IMG/VR virus record: IMGVR_UViG_3300020190_000035 | Coordinates: 1-64,000 of that record | Reading direction: 5' to 3' (one strand) | From: a virus | DNA length: 64,000 nucleotides | Part shown: positions 1-10,759 of the stretch, piece after piece | Position numbering within the stretch: the first letter of the stretch is position 1 | How the letters are laid out: the number at the start of each line of letters is the position of its first letter | Position numbers and translations under genes: made by a program | The notes under the pieces: generated by a model | What the model was told of the DNA's origin: nothing | What the model saw: the letters and a program-made list of their open reading frames with translations, nothing else | The model's database searches: none

Positions 1-3000
1 ACGACCAGACCCACTTCCAACAGATTCTCTCGATTCAGTTATATTTGTTTCAACTCTTACAAGCCTTGGAATTTGATCTCTAGCGCCAATAACAGATCGC
101 GGATTATTGTACTTTATTCCATCCATATAAACCTTTGCTAATCCATTAATAACTAGTTCCCAGTTGAGAGTAATTGGACTTCCATCCTCATAGTACTCAT
201 CCCAAGAAATTATTGGCCATTCAGATGCTTTTTGATACATCTGATTTGTCAAAAGAATATTCATCAAAATATTGAAGTTCCTTATTTCAACTTCAGATAA
301 TTGCGAATCACCAGAAGCTAATGGATCCTCCTGACCAGTTGCTGAGAAATGCTCTAGTAAGTCAGACATTGAATCCAGTGCGGCATACAGTTGCTTAAAA
401 TAGACAAAAGATGGAGATTCTGGATATAACATCTTTTTAACATCCTGCTTTATTGTCTCATTAAAATCTTGAACAAACTGATTATTCCTCTGCCTTAAGA
501 ATAAACCTCTTAATTCATTATATAGTTTATCATAAGTATTTGAACTAACTCTGCAAAATACTGTAGACATATATCTATCTTCTGAATATGTTTGACCAGA
601 ACTCTTATATGCTATAGCATAATTTTCTGGTCTGTTTTGTTCTGAACCTGGCTCGTACGCATCTTCTACTGGTATCACCATAGAGGGATCTTTTGGATTT
701 GTTCTCAAAACGATAAGTTTACCCTTCACTGCTTCTTGAACAAATCTTAATGCTTTTCCAGCAGAAGAATTTTCGTTGACTATAGCTGTTTTAAAAGAAT
801 CTGTTCCTGTAGCAGCACCAACGTTCATCTTTGCCAATTCAGATGTGTCTATTCCTTCAAATCTGACTGTATATCTGATTGGATTTGATGTTCCAGAACT
901 CAATATGTCTTCTACTTCAAATGTATCACCGTCTTTAACGTGAACAACTTTTACAATTGATTTAAAATATTCATTTAAGGCTGTTTTCTCTGGACCTATT
1001 CCAGAATATTTTAATATTTGAGAATGAACAATGGCATTCTCTAAACTAATATAACGAACAAGATTGCCTATTTCCTTTTCTTTCCAGCCAAAACTCTTGA
1101 AGATATCATCTGCTCTAATATACATGTTGCCCTCTGATGATCTGACAAAAGATCTTGTACCGAGAATTCCAGGAAGAAGTTTCTTTGAATGATATCTACC
1201 AACCACCATTCCTTGATTAAAAGAAAGCCCTGCATCCATCGGCTGACCATTCTTATTTAGGTATTGAATATAGCAACCGTGTTGATCAAGTACATTGTCC
1301 CTGATCTTTTTCCATCCACCCCACACACCATCACTAGCAAGAGCCATCACTCCAGCTGTAACTCCAGTTCGAAAAGCCCCACTTGCCAACGCTGAAGTTG
1401 CTGCTGCAGCTGCAGGAGCACCCGCTCCCATTGTTAGAATTCCAACAGCAGCTGTCACGCCAACGGTTATTGCAGGCATGCCTAGTGCAGAAAACACTGC
1501 CATCCCCATAGATCCATGCTGTTTACCAGTATTTTGTCTTATTAAGGCTTCCATTCTTTGCTTTGTATCTGGAATTGATTCTGCTAATTGATTTGCAACA
1601 ATATCTTTGACAAGTGCAGAATGTCCATGAGTATACTGAACTGCTCCAGTTAACTGTGTTCTCAATCCTTCTGATATCTTGTTGAGAGAAACGTCTCCGT
1701 TTGTTGTTAAGATGTTATTATTTGAAGCTGCAGATAACATGAGTCTTGTATTATTTCTTAAGTCCTGCATACTAAAATGAGATGCGATCCAAGAAGACAT
1801 GAACCATCTTGATGGATCATTTACGGATACAAATGCGTTTGGAGTTATAGATGTAACAAATCCCATTTGTGGAGTGAAGTGATGTACAACTTGTTCTACT
1901 TCAAAAATTCCGTACATTCTTTCGTAAACATCAGCTAAATAAACCAAGTCAAATGGTCTTATGTCGGCATTACCGATAATAAGAAGTTCTCCACCATATA
2001 TATCTTTAAGTGATTCTCTTAGATAAGAGAGTGCTACTCTTTTTGCGGTAATTTCATCTGGTTCTCCAGCTGCGCTCTTTGCTATTCCTCTAATTGTTTC
2101 CAGAGGATGCATAAGGGGATGTAAAAATCCGGTTATTCCAGAACCCTTTAGATTATCAAAATAAATACCAGTCTCTACTGTTTTCTCAACTTGTCTTTCT
2201 GGCGGAGCAGCTTTGTCTAAAGCCACAGTAACTGGATATTTCCCATCTGATACAGCAGTAATTTGAGTTGCAACTCCTCCAATATTTTCTTTAATATTAT
2301 TAGAAATAATGTGAGAGAAAGAACTGATATAATGCATTCTTTGAAACGGCTCTCTTACTTCTACAACTGGTTCGCCATACTCTCTTGTAAATGGATTGTC
2401 TACTGCTCTAAGAAGAGAGCCAGGTCTACCAAGAGAATAATAAATTGAATCATTATATGCTTTATTGAGTATGTTAGCCTGTTGAGTAAAATTCTCCAAC
2501 TGAGAAAGACCATATCCAAGTTGTTGCATGGATATCTGGAACATGTTTAATAGGCCGCCTAGCGAAGACTTAAAAGCTGAAAATATTGGGCCTATATTTC
2601 TATCCCAGAAAGAACCAAGGTCTGATTTTAATCCAGTAAGATAATTTGTTGCACTATTTCCTTCTTTTGCATTCTTCTGCAAAAGTTTTTTAAATGCGTT
2701 ATCATCACTGGCATAGTTCACATTGTAGTCAATAAAAGCCTGCCATATTTTATCTACTGGTCTAAAACTCCATGCTTCCTCATGATCTATTGAAAGTTCT
2801 GCAGCGGCTCCAGCTGCAATTGAAAGACCAGCAGTAAATGGTGCAGCAAGAAGGCCAAGACCAAAAGCTCCACCTTCCTTTTTTCTGTCTGGTCTTAGCA
2901 CTAACCATGCTCTTGAGTATGGATCAGACCACATTTTTTGTCTAAAAATTCCAACCATAAAAAGGAATAATTGTTTTGGACTCTTTATTTGAGATAAATA

Positions 3001-5991
3001 ATCATCAATGTCTTCTTCAGTTATATCACTGATAGCTTCTGGATTTCGAAATCTCATTGCATCCCATTTTTTATTAACAGAATTAGTTTCAGCAGATGAG
3101 TATTTCGATTGAATCTCTTGTGTAGTTACGTCAGTCGAGGTTGCATTTGACACTGCAGATTTATATTCTTTTTGTTGTTCTTTCTTATTGTAGTTATATA
3201 GATAGGTATATTGTCTGACCATATTTCTTATATTAGAAACTTTTTTGTATATTAAAAAATTGAAGGTGTCTGTAAGGCCCTTCTCTTCATTCAAGATTGG
3301 TTTTTCTGACTCGTTGTATCCATCGAATCCAGCATTAATGTATTCTTTAACAGCTATATCAACTACTTCTTTTCTCTGCTGTGGATCTCTACTGCCTTCA
3401 AACCAGTCTGGTCCAAGTATTGCTGAAAAATCTCTTGTTGAGTTAGAGATTAAATAGTCATCAATTGTTTTTTTTGACTTTGAAGTAATAATACTAAAAA
3501 GTGGATCAGATGATTCTGAATCATCATCTGGATCTAGATTATACATTTGCTGCCATATATTTTTTACAGAATCATAATTGTGATAGCCAGTTCTAAACTG
3601 GTCCCATATTCCTTGGGCTTGACCAATTGTTCTGCCATTGCCAGCAATTACTTTTATTTCTGAATCAAACTTTTCATCAAAAAATGCTCTAGCCTGTATT
3701 GATACAGGATTATCTGCTGTATATACAGCGGCAAATTGCTCCCTATAATTACCAGCATTCTTAGCATCTGCGTCTTTTTCTAGAATATCTTTTAGATTAT
3801 CTTGCTCTAGATTTGAAAGATTATCATCAAAAATTTCAGAGAAGTAAGCTTTATAATTTCCACCATTATTCTGATCTCTCTTAAGAGCATCAGATGATCT
3901 GAGAAATAGTGACTCATCTGGAGTATAGATGAAAGACGGTCTTAGTCCTCCTCTTATCCCAGATCTAGTTTCACCTACAAATTCTCCCGCAACTGCAACA
4001 AGATCTCCCTCTTCCAGAGTTTGAAGATCTGTTTTCCCTTCTTTTCTATATACGCCAAATCCTATTAAGTTTGGCTGATAGCTCCCAAATGGACCAGTAG
4101 GAGTTCTTCTGCTTGCGCTAAATTCTTGAACAGGATTGACTGCAGTGGTCACTACTCCTAATGGAACTGAGTCAGAAACAAAAGTGAAATAACACTCAGG
4201 TTGACCAAGAGTAGATGGATCTCCCATTTTTTCTTTAAAGTCAGCTGTAGTCTTCATTGGAATAGTATCTAGAATGTCTTCATTGTCTGAAACTTCACCA
4301 AATGGATCTGAGCCACTAAGAGGAAAATTAATTTTTCCTTCATCGTTTATAATAATTTCTTCTAAGAAATACGCAGCGTCTGGAGATACTATTGCATCTA
4401 CATCTATATTCTCTCCCCACATAAAATATGCAGGAGCGCAAACAACTGCTCTTTTAGTGTTTGGATTATATACTAAGACTTTTCTTCTCTTATAGTCTGA
4501 TACGTTACCATACAAATCGCTATCGCTAAAGCCATATCTTTTCTTAAACATTTCTCTCATTTTACTATTGTCTTCGCCTGCTTTATAGGGCCATCTCATA
4601 GCAATATAGAATTGTTCGTGTTCTGCGTCTATTGGCATGCCCCACTCTTGAAAATCAAGACGTTGTTTCTCATCTGAAATATATGCGTCTTCATAAGCTG
4701 GGTCTAAATCTTGATAGACTTCAGAATAGCCTTTCGTAAAAGATATTTTTGCTTCTGATTCACCCTGGGAATTTTTATTATACGATATACTAGTTCCCTC
4801 TGAACCTTGTATAAATACTGGTAGCGGCATTGTTACTAGCAAGCTTGCCTCTACTCCAGATCTGGTAGTACTAGGTCTTAGTCCTGATGGATCGAATGCA
4901 GCGCTTTGTGCAGTAAAATAATCTCCACCTATTAATTTTAACTTTGATGCAAATGAAAAATTAAAGTCTAGAGACTTTTCATCACCTTTAGTTGTAACAA
5001 GAGATGTGTCTTTTCCATCACCTTTTTGATCAATCATCTGTTTTTCAATCAATGCAACGTCTACAATATTCGACATTGATCTTTGAATGTCATCTATATC
5101 TTCTATTCTTAGAATTTTATCTAAGTCAAGAGAAGGAAGAGTTCCACTTATTCTATCGGTAAAAAACGGATAACTATATCTGATAGGAAGCTGTGGAACC
5201 TGTTTGTGATCATCTTGAATTTCTCTTACAATACCACCAGAACCAAAAGGTAAGTGAAAACCAACTTGTACTTTACCTTTATTTTTAGGAAGCACTGAAA
5301 CAACTTCTACATTTCCAGTATCTTTAAATAAATTTATTCTTGAGTAATACTTTAATCTTTCTGGATCTTCAAGATCTATTACCGTACCACCAAGTCCTCC
5401 AGAAGAAGATTCAGCACTGGGTTTAAAAATTCCTCCGTACTCTGACATGTCCTTTGCAAAAGAAGCTAATGTATCAGACATTGGAGACTCTTTAAGCTGC
5501 AGAGCGGCTGCAGCATCTCCTAGTGGAGATGTTTCTTTATTAATAGAATTAAGTATTGACTTGAGATCATCATCAGCTTTAATGTAACCTGGAATATTAA
5601 CTCCATCTTTTTGCGCTTGCTCTTCTGATGGGAAGCCAGTTGAAATCGGAACTACACCAGATGTATACAGCCAATGTGGTTTTCCATAAAATATTGTTGA
5701 TCTATCTTCAAATGGTCTAACTGCAACTATATAGTTTGGAAGAAGTCTTGCACATAGCTGAAACATATCCCATACTGATCTCATGTAGGTTTGTGCTCTA
5801 AATGAAACTTCATCATAAATATCATCATCTGTATTATTTAATAGTCCCATAGTCGAAAACAGATTCTTGAATCCTCTGCCCGATAGAGTTTTTAAAAGCT
5901 TAGTTCCTAAAATAGCTCCACCTGTAGCCATTCCTATTGGTCCGTGCATATCTGGCAAGTGATACGGCAAGTGTACTAGTGGCCAAACCAT
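1..5991 (-). CDS. Giant baseplate hub-like protein with SNase-like domain (partial)
   Basis: Open for 1997 codons from an ATG at 5991 to the left edge, where it continues out of the window. The start has an AGGA ribosome site seven bases upstream and lies 92 bases inside the preceding gene, in another frame. Residues about 457-545 (RWPY, then RKVLVYNPNTKRAVV) recall RlpA-like double-psi barrels of phage lysin/hub proteins. Residues about 1327-1380 (GELLIIGNADIRPFDLVYLA, then YGIFEVEQVVHHF) resemble late-control-D hub domains. Residues 1494-1557 are a Gly/Ala-rich hydrophobic stretch. Residues 1687-1690 (DGDT) and 1710-1718 (RFEGIDTSE) match the staphylococcal nuclease active site. Inferred role: baseplate hub or cell-puncturing component. 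The hub assignment is moderately secure and enzymatic activity is untested. Confidence 0.85.
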   Translation of the reverse strand, partial: MVWPLVHLPYHLPDMHGPIGMATGGAILGTKLLKTLSGRGFKNLFSTMGLLNNTDDDIYDEVSFRAQTYMRSVWDMFQLCARLLPNYIVAVRPFEDRSTIFYGKPHWLYTSGVVPISTGFPSEEQAQKDGVNIPGYIKADDDLKSILNSINKETSPLGDAAAALQLKESPMSDTLASFAKDMSEYGGIFKPSAESSSGGLGGTVIDLEDPERLKYYSRINLFKDTGNVEVVSVLPKNKGKVQVGFHLPFGSGGIVREIQDDHKQVPQLPIRYSYPFFTDRISGTLPSLDLDKILRIEDIDDIQRSMSNIVDVALIEKQMIDQKGDGKDTSLVTTKGDEKSLDFNFSFASKLKLIGGDYFTAQSAAFDPSGLRPSTTRSGVEASLLVTMPLPVFIQGSEGTSISYNKNSQGESEAKISFTKGYSEVYQDLDPAYEDAYISDEKQRLDFQEWGMPIDAEHEQFYIAMRWPYKAGEDNSKMREMFKKRYGFSDSDLYGNVSDYKRRKVLVYNPNTKRAVVCAPAYFMWGENIDVDAIVSPDAAYFLEEIIINDEGKINFPLSGSDPFGEVSDNEDILDTIPMKTTADFKEKMGDPSTLGQPECYFTFVSDSVPLGVVTTAVNPVQEFSASRRTPTGPFGSYQPNLIGFGVYRKEGKTDLQTLEEGDLVAVAGEFVGETRSGIRGGLRPSFIYTPDESLFLRSSDALKRDQNNGGNYKAYFSEIFDDNLSNLEQDNLKDILEKDADAKNAGNYREQFAAVYTADNPVSIQARAFFDEKFDSEIKVIAGNGRTIGQAQGIWDQFRTGYHNYDSVKNIWQQMYNLDPDDDSESSDPLFSIITSKSKKTIDDYLISNSTRDFSAILGPDWFEGSRDPQQRKEVVDIAVKEYINAGFDGYNESEKPILNEEKGLTDTFNFLIYKKVSNIRNMVRQYTYLYNYNKKEQQKEYKSAVSNATSTDVTTQEIQSKYSSAETNSVNKKWDAMRFRNPEAISDITEEDIDDYLSQIKSPKQLFLFMVGIFRQKMWSDPYSRAWLVLRPDRKKEGGAFGLGLLAAPFTAGLSIAAGAAAELSIDHEEAWSFRPVDKIWQAFIDYNVNYASDDNAFKKLLQKNAKEGNSATNYLTGLKSDLGSFWDRNIGPIFSAFKSSLGGLLNMFQISMQQLGYGLSQLENFTQQANILNKAYNDSIYYSLGRPGSLLRAVDNPFTREYGEPVVEVREPFQRMHYISSFSHIISNNIKENIGGVATQITAVSDGKYPVTVALDKAAPPERQVEKTVETGIYFDNLKGSGITGFLHPLMHPLETIRGIAKSAAGEPDEITAKRVALSYLRESLKDIYGGELLIIGNADIRPFDLVYLADVYERMYGIFEVEQVVHHFTPQMGFVTSITPNAFVSVNDPSRWFMSSWIASHFSMQDLRNNTRLMLSAASNNNILTTNGDVSLNKISEGLRTQLTGAVQYTHGHSALVKDIVANQLAESIPDTKQRMEALIRQNTGKQHGSMGMAVFSALGMPAITVGVTAAVGILTMGAGAPAAAAATSALASGAFRTGVTAGVMALASDGVWGGWKKIRDNVLDQHGCYIQYLNKNGQPMDAGLSFNQGMVVGRYHSKKLLPGILGTRSFVRSSEGNMYIRADDIFKSFGWKEKEIGNLVRYISLENAIVHSQILKYSGIGPEKTALNEYFKSIVKVVHVKDGDTFEVEDILSSGTSNPIRYTVRFEGIDTSELAKMNVGAATGTDSFKTAIVNENSSAGKALRFVQEAVKGKLIVLRTNPKDPSMVIPVEDAYEPGSEQNRPENYAIAYKSSGQTYSEDRYMSTVFCRVSSNTYDKLYNELRGLFLRQRNNQFVQDFNETIKQDVKKMLYPESPSFVYFKQLYAALDSMSDLLEHFSATGQEDPLASGDSQLSEVEIRNFNILMNILLTNQMYQKASEWPIISWDEYYEDGSPITLNWELVINGLAKVYMDGIKYNNPRSVIGARDQIPRLVRVETNITESRESVGSGSGR

Positions 5992-8900
5992 TACTAGTTC
6001 CTGCAGCCTTTTTATCTTCTGGAACAGAATATAAGCCTTTTTGTCTGGCTTCTAGAGCTGCTGATGCATCAGGATTATTTGGAGCTGATTGAATTAAATT
6101 GCTCCATGTAGATCCAGACAGTCTATCTAGATATCCAAATTTTTCATCTAGCACCTTACTTTCATCGATTGATGCCAGTGTTGCCCATCCATCATCAAGG
6201 TCCCCACCAAGGAATTGTGCTACACCTATTCCATTACCTGGATATATATTTCTTTTAAATATTTCAAGATCTCTTTGAGTGCTAAAATTTGCCCAGAGAG
6301 TTTGCATAGCAGCAACTACCGGAGTTCTAACTGACCCACCTGCTGACTGCATTCCACGAAAATCAGTAATTGATCTGTCTGGAACAAGAGAATTAACACC
6401 AGGAACATTATTTAATAATCCAGTTGCTCCACCTGTGACTATGTTTGCTGCGCTATTCCATGCTAAACCAACAGTGCCTGTTATGGGATTGTTTCCTACT
6501 GCATTGAATGCATTAGTTACACTTTGTTTTAACATCTGTGATCTTTGCGCTTCCGCTTCTGTTAGTGGAGCATAAAGTATTGAACCAAAGTGTCTAATTC
6601 CAAATTTGTTTTCAGAAAAAACAGCTCCTCTGGTAGCATGTGCAAATGCTTCCCTGGTCCTAGAAGAGCCCATTGAAAGAAGTCTAATCATAAGGTCTCT
6701 AGGTTCTGACATCCAAAGACCAGTATTAATACCTCCGTCTATTTTGCCTGAATCACCTTTTTTGTTTGTTGAGTTGATAATCGGACTAAGCTCTATTGCG
6801 TCTGACTGAGCAACAATTGTAATAATCTCACCATGATCGACTTCAGTCACAATGCCATTAAATACAGTTTGAAGAGAATTTGGATTTGATCCATACCCAG
6901 CCCTTAGATGAACTCTAACTCCAGGCTTCATTCTCATATTTTGTATTTCAACCACATAAGAAGAATTCATGTGAGATCTTAAGTTAAGGGATCTAGTTAT
7001 TAATTTATCTACAATTCTTAAAGTGCCCTCTCTTATGCCTTCTTGAATTCGCGATTTATCTACATTATATATTTCGCCATTATTAATCAATGAAGTAAGA
7101 GTTTTTTCTGGCTTGCTCAATTTTGAGTAAGTATTGGAAATCCTCAGCACTAGTGTGTCGCCAAGTAGATCTTCTGATTGAACAATAGAAAAATCTATAA
7201 CAGACTGTAAACCATAGAAATTATCAAATAGTTTTACTCCAGCAAAAAAATTAGAATCATCTATGAGCCACAACATATATGTTGGAAATGCTCTTAGCAT
7301 TCTTCCAGATATATCTCTATACTGAGAGTCCATCATCATTTTTTGCCAATGATTTCCAACGCTTTGATTTTTTCCAGAAGCATTCACGGATTGCATTTTG
7401 CTTTCTGAAGTTCCGTATGCGTTCATGTAGCTATCTAGCGACTTTGCTCCAGGAATTCCAGTATGAACGTCCTGCTTTTCTCTATCAGGACAAGAGGTAT
7501 CAGATATCTTCATCGTCTGATTACCAGTTATTTTTCCGTTAATGTTTCTTCTAATATTATCTTCTGCTATGTAGAATCTTCCATCATGAGTATCGGAATG
7601 ACCAAATATATATCCACCATCTGGAGTCTGATAAATTGCCGGTATCTTACCAAGTTCATTTGAATCAGCCGCTGGTATGTAATGCATGATTCCAAAATGC
7701 TGCGAATCATCTGGATCAAAAGATGGCCTTGGATTCTTGTCGTTTTCCTTGATGCTGTCCTGTACAAGTTTATTAAATGCTTGTACTTGTTTTTCTACTC
7801 CACCAAGAATCTCAGATACATTAAGATTTCCGTACTTTGTCTTAAACTCTAAATCTTCAAAATTATATAGAATATCAGAATCATCTCTAAAGTTTTCAAT
7901 CATATCCTTCCATATTGTTGGATATTTATTAACTATATTTTGATCCCTAGAAAGACCCTGCTGTTCAATTATAGTATCATTTTGAGAGTCGTAAATTGCA
8001 ACTCTAAATAGTTTCATGGCCTCGTATGGATTTACTCCCATCTCTTTTAAGAGATAGTTTTTTACCTGTTCCATATCTCCGTTGCTAGAAATGAGAATTT
8101 CTTTTATCGAATTGACAATAGCTACAAAGTTTTCTTTTGATTGAATAGTTTCAGCTAACTTAGAAGTACTTTCCTGATCTATCTCAGGAATACTAAATTG
8201 ATCTGGTTCAAGCACATTATTAATTACATCATTATCAAACATTTCAAATGATCTAAAGTAAAAGTCTGGATCTAAAGATCCTACATGATCATTAGTGTCT
8301 GGATCTTTAATAGACAACGGCATATCTGGATATGTATTTATCATTGACCATCTTTGCTTCAGCCTGAGAAAAGGATTCCTCTTTGTTCCAAATTCCTTAA
8401 TGAGAGCAATCTGTGATTCAGAACTAATATTCTCTCTCTTTTGCTGGAATATATCAAAATCAACAAAGCCAAGTCTTACATTGTAGACGTGTGGATAACC
8501 AGGAATTGTATCGACATTATAAGATACTGGAAGAACATATTTGATTCCACAAAGAGCAGTAAGAATGTTTTTAATTCCCATGAAACCTATGACTCCAGCT
8601 GCCTGCTCTAGTCTTGCAAGTCCGCTTAAAAAGTCAAACATTCTTGTTAATTTAGCTAATTCTTTTTCACCAAAAACAGTCAATGACATATTAATAAAAG
8701 AATCATTACAACCTATATACTGAAATGTAGGTTCATCTTGCATCTGTAGTTGCATCTTTGCCATATTATTAGACAATGTAACTGCAACATTAGTTACAAT
8801 AACTGATTTTTCATCTAGAGAAACTTTCATCATGGGAACTGCCCACTCTTTTATTGTAAAACTTCCTCCAGTTTTAGCTGCATGAGCATCGAATATTTCT

Positions 8901-10759
8901 TTTATTCCCTCATCGCTGTAAAAGTTTTCATACAAAGAAACATGAAATGCATCAACGTATCGTCTTTCAACTTTTGCCTTAGTCTGTTTCCAAACTGCTG
9001 AATTTTGATCAGTGACTGGAGGAACTAGTTTTAAGCATTCTTCTTTAGTTGCTTCCTGTATTTGGTATTCAAGATATCCTTTGGGCATCTTAGCAAAAGT
9101 ATATATTTCATATTTATCTTGCTTTAACTTATTGGTTAGTTCAGGACTCAATTGACCAGGAACCTGAACAGACGGATCATCTGGAGACTTTTTGGTCTTG
9201 ATATAATCAATAACTTTTGGATTGGTTATATTATTATTTGATATATAATCTATTGCTAATGCATCATATACTTTGTCGTATATAGTTGAGCTATTTGATC
9301 CAGCTAGTGCTACTTGAACAATTTTTTCTGCGACTTTTTTATCTGACATAGTAAATTGACTAGACCTACTCAAATCTACAACTGTATCCAAACTTCTATA
9401 TAGTGCAGCTTCTGCTATATCAATTCCGATTTTTTTAAGAATTCCTTCCCAGAAAGCTCTACCAAGATCTGTTAAGTTTCTTTCTTCATCTGTTCTAAAT
9501 GCAGATACGTCTGGTGATGTAAACTTAGATTGTATTTGTTTTGGAATATAAAATTGAACATTGTTTCCATCAGTCCATTGCTTGTATATATTTGTTACAA
9601 GCTGGCCAGACAAAGAACCAACGTTATCATCTTTTACTATTGTTGCTCCTGGACCATTAATTGATATGACAGAAGAAAGTTTCTCTTCTTTTGAAGCGTC
9701 GTAGCTATCTGATGAAATTTCATCATCCGTTAAAAGGAACTCTTCATTTGCTGAATCAGCTATAGCATTAGCGGCTCTTCCCATGTAGAATCTATATCTT
9801 GACCAATCCACTGCCTGATTAAAGTCACTCAACATAGGGAGAAATGGCTTATGGTTAAACACCTTTAATTCTAGATCAACAGAGACAGCAAATGGAAAGT
9901 TAGGAATTGTAGAAACTGACATTGAAGAAAGAGCAACACCAGTAATATTAAATACAGAATTAAGATAGTGATTTCTAATTGGCAGAATTGGAGCATACTT
10001 GAATGAAGCTATTAATCCCCTGAGTGAAGAAAGAAATTTATCTATTTTTTCTTGTTGATTTGGATCAAGAAAATCTGTCTTAATATCGACGTTAAACTTC
10101 GATCCCAAATTCATTTGTGCAGCATCTTTTGCGGTAATGCCCCAGATCTCTTCATAGTTTGGAAAGAATAGTTTTAAAACTATGGTTGTTTCTTTATACC
10201 CAGCATTGAACTTTGGTGATGATTTTTGTCTAATTGCTCCACCTGTAAGACTTCCAGTTTTGAATCCTGTATTAACAGATATTGAGAGTGGTGGAACATA
10301 AAAATTAGATGCACCTAATCTAAGATGAAATGCGTCAGGAGTCTTAGGTGCAACACCAGAAGGCCAACCTATCTTTTTGATAGCGTCTTCTATCTTCATA
10401 GCAGTAATAAAGTTATCTACTGCCCAGACTGGCTTGAATACTGCCTTGCCATCTTGGTCTACTCCAAAAGATTTAAACATCTGCTCAATAATCTGTCTTT
10501 GATTATTAAGTGCGTCCTCTTCTGAATATCCATAATCCGCAGTAGCAGCAATTGCAGTTACAAATAAATTAAAAATTCTTGGAAAAAACTTATAAATTGT
10601 TGCTAATGCTAAAGGGTCTCTAACAAAATAATTTTTTACTTCTATTAATTTGTCCATCCAGAATACATCACGTTCTGGCTTTGTGTAGTCGGCTGCAGAT
10701 GATCTTAATGAAGTTTCTGAAGAAAATCTTTGTCTAGAAAACTCTTGTATTCCGACCAA
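5900..10759 (-). CDS. Large baseplate protein with gpD-like domain
   Basis: A 1619-residue virion protein following two small tail genes. Residues about 1270-1325 contain MKPGVRVHLRAGYGSN, then FNGIVTEVDHG and ITIVAQSDAIEL, a pattern of phage late-control-D / VgrG-type hub domains (beta-barrel with a G-x-V-x-V-x-x-G-Y strand). The rest is beta-rich and not recognised. The frame opens at TTG (10759), directly after a TGA and without a convincing ribosome site. The first ATG is about 35 codons later (WMDKLIEV), so the start is uncertain. The 5' end overlaps the upstream gene by 26 bases and the 3' end overlaps the next hub gene by 92. It probably forms part of the baseplate with the downstream giant protein. 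Confidence 0.85.
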   Translation of the reverse strand: MVGIQEFSRQRFSSETSLRSSAADYTKPERDVFWMDKLIEVKNYFVRDPLALATIYKFFPRIFNLFVTAIAATADYGYSEEDALNNQRQIIEQMFKSFGVDQDGKAVFKPVWAVDNFITAMKIEDAIKKIGWPSGVAPKTPDAFHLRLGASNFYVPPLSISVNTGFKTGSLTGGAIRQKSSPKFNAGYKETTIVLKLFFPNYEEIWGITAKDAAQMNLGSKFNVDIKTDFLDPNQQEKIDKFLSSLRGLIASFKYAPILPIRNHYLNSVFNITGVALSSMSVSTIPNFPFAVSVDLELKVFNHKPFLPMLSDFNQAVDWSRYRFYMGRAANAIADSANEEFLLTDDEISSDSYDASKEEKLSSVISINGPGATIVKDDNVGSLSGQLVTNIYKQWTDGNNVQFYIPKQIQSKFTSPDVSAFRTDEERNLTDLGRAFWEGILKKIGIDIAEAALYRSLDTVVDLSRSSQFTMSDKKVAEKIVQVALAGSNSSTIYDKVYDALAIDYISNNNITNPKVIDYIKTKKSPDDPSVQVPGQLSPELTNKLKQDKYEIYTFAKMPKGYLEYQIQEATKEECLKLVPPVTDQNSAVWKQTKAKVERRYVDAFHVSLYENFYSDEGIKEIFDAHAAKTGGSFTIKEWAVPMMKVSLDEKSVIVTNVAVTLSNNMAKMQLQMQDEPTFQYIGCNDSFINMSLTVFGEKELAKLTRMFDFLSGLARLEQAAGVIGFMGIKNILTALCGIKYVLPVSYNVDTIPGYPHVYNVRLGFVDFDIFQQKRENISSESQIALIKEFGTKRNPFLRLKQRWSMINTYPDMPLSIKDPDTNDHVGSLDPDFYFRSFEMFDNDVINNVLEPDQFSIPEIDQESTSKLAETIQSKENFVAIVNSIKEILISSNGDMEQVKNYLLKEMGVNPYEAMKLFRVAIYDSQNDTIIEQQGLSRDQNIVNKYPTIWKDMIENFRDDSDILYNFEDLEFKTKYGNLNVSEILGGVEKQVQAFNKLVQDSIKENDKNPRPSFDPDDSQHFGIMHYIPAADSNELGKIPAIYQTPDGGYIFGHSDTHDGRFYIAEDNIRRNINGKITGNQTMKISDTSCPDREKQDVHTGIPGAKSLDSYMNAYGTSESKMQSVNASGKNQSVGNHWQKMMMDSQYRDISGRMLRAFPTYMLWLIDDSNFFAGVKLFDNFYGLQSVIDFSIVQSEDLLGDTLVLRISNTYSKLSKPEKTLTSLINNGEIYNVDKSRIQEGIREGTLRIVDKLITRSLNLRSHMNSSYVVEIQNMRMKPGVRVHLRAGYGSNPNSLQTVFNGIVTEVDHGEIITIVAQSDAIELSPIINSTNKKGDSGKIDGGINTGLWMSEPRDLMIRLLSMGSSRTREAFAHATRGAVFSENKFGIRHFGSILYAPLTEAEAQRSQMLKQSVTNAFNAVGNNPITGTVGLAWNSAANIVTGGATGLLNNVPGVNSLVPDRSITDFRGMQSAGGSVRTPVVAAMQTLWANFSTQRDLEIFKRNIYPGNGIGVAQFLGGDLDDGWATLASIDESKVLDEKFGYLDRLSGSTWSNLIQSAPNNPDASAALEARQKGLYSVPEDKKAAGTSNGLATSTLAVSLARYARTNRNGYRWSYFRN

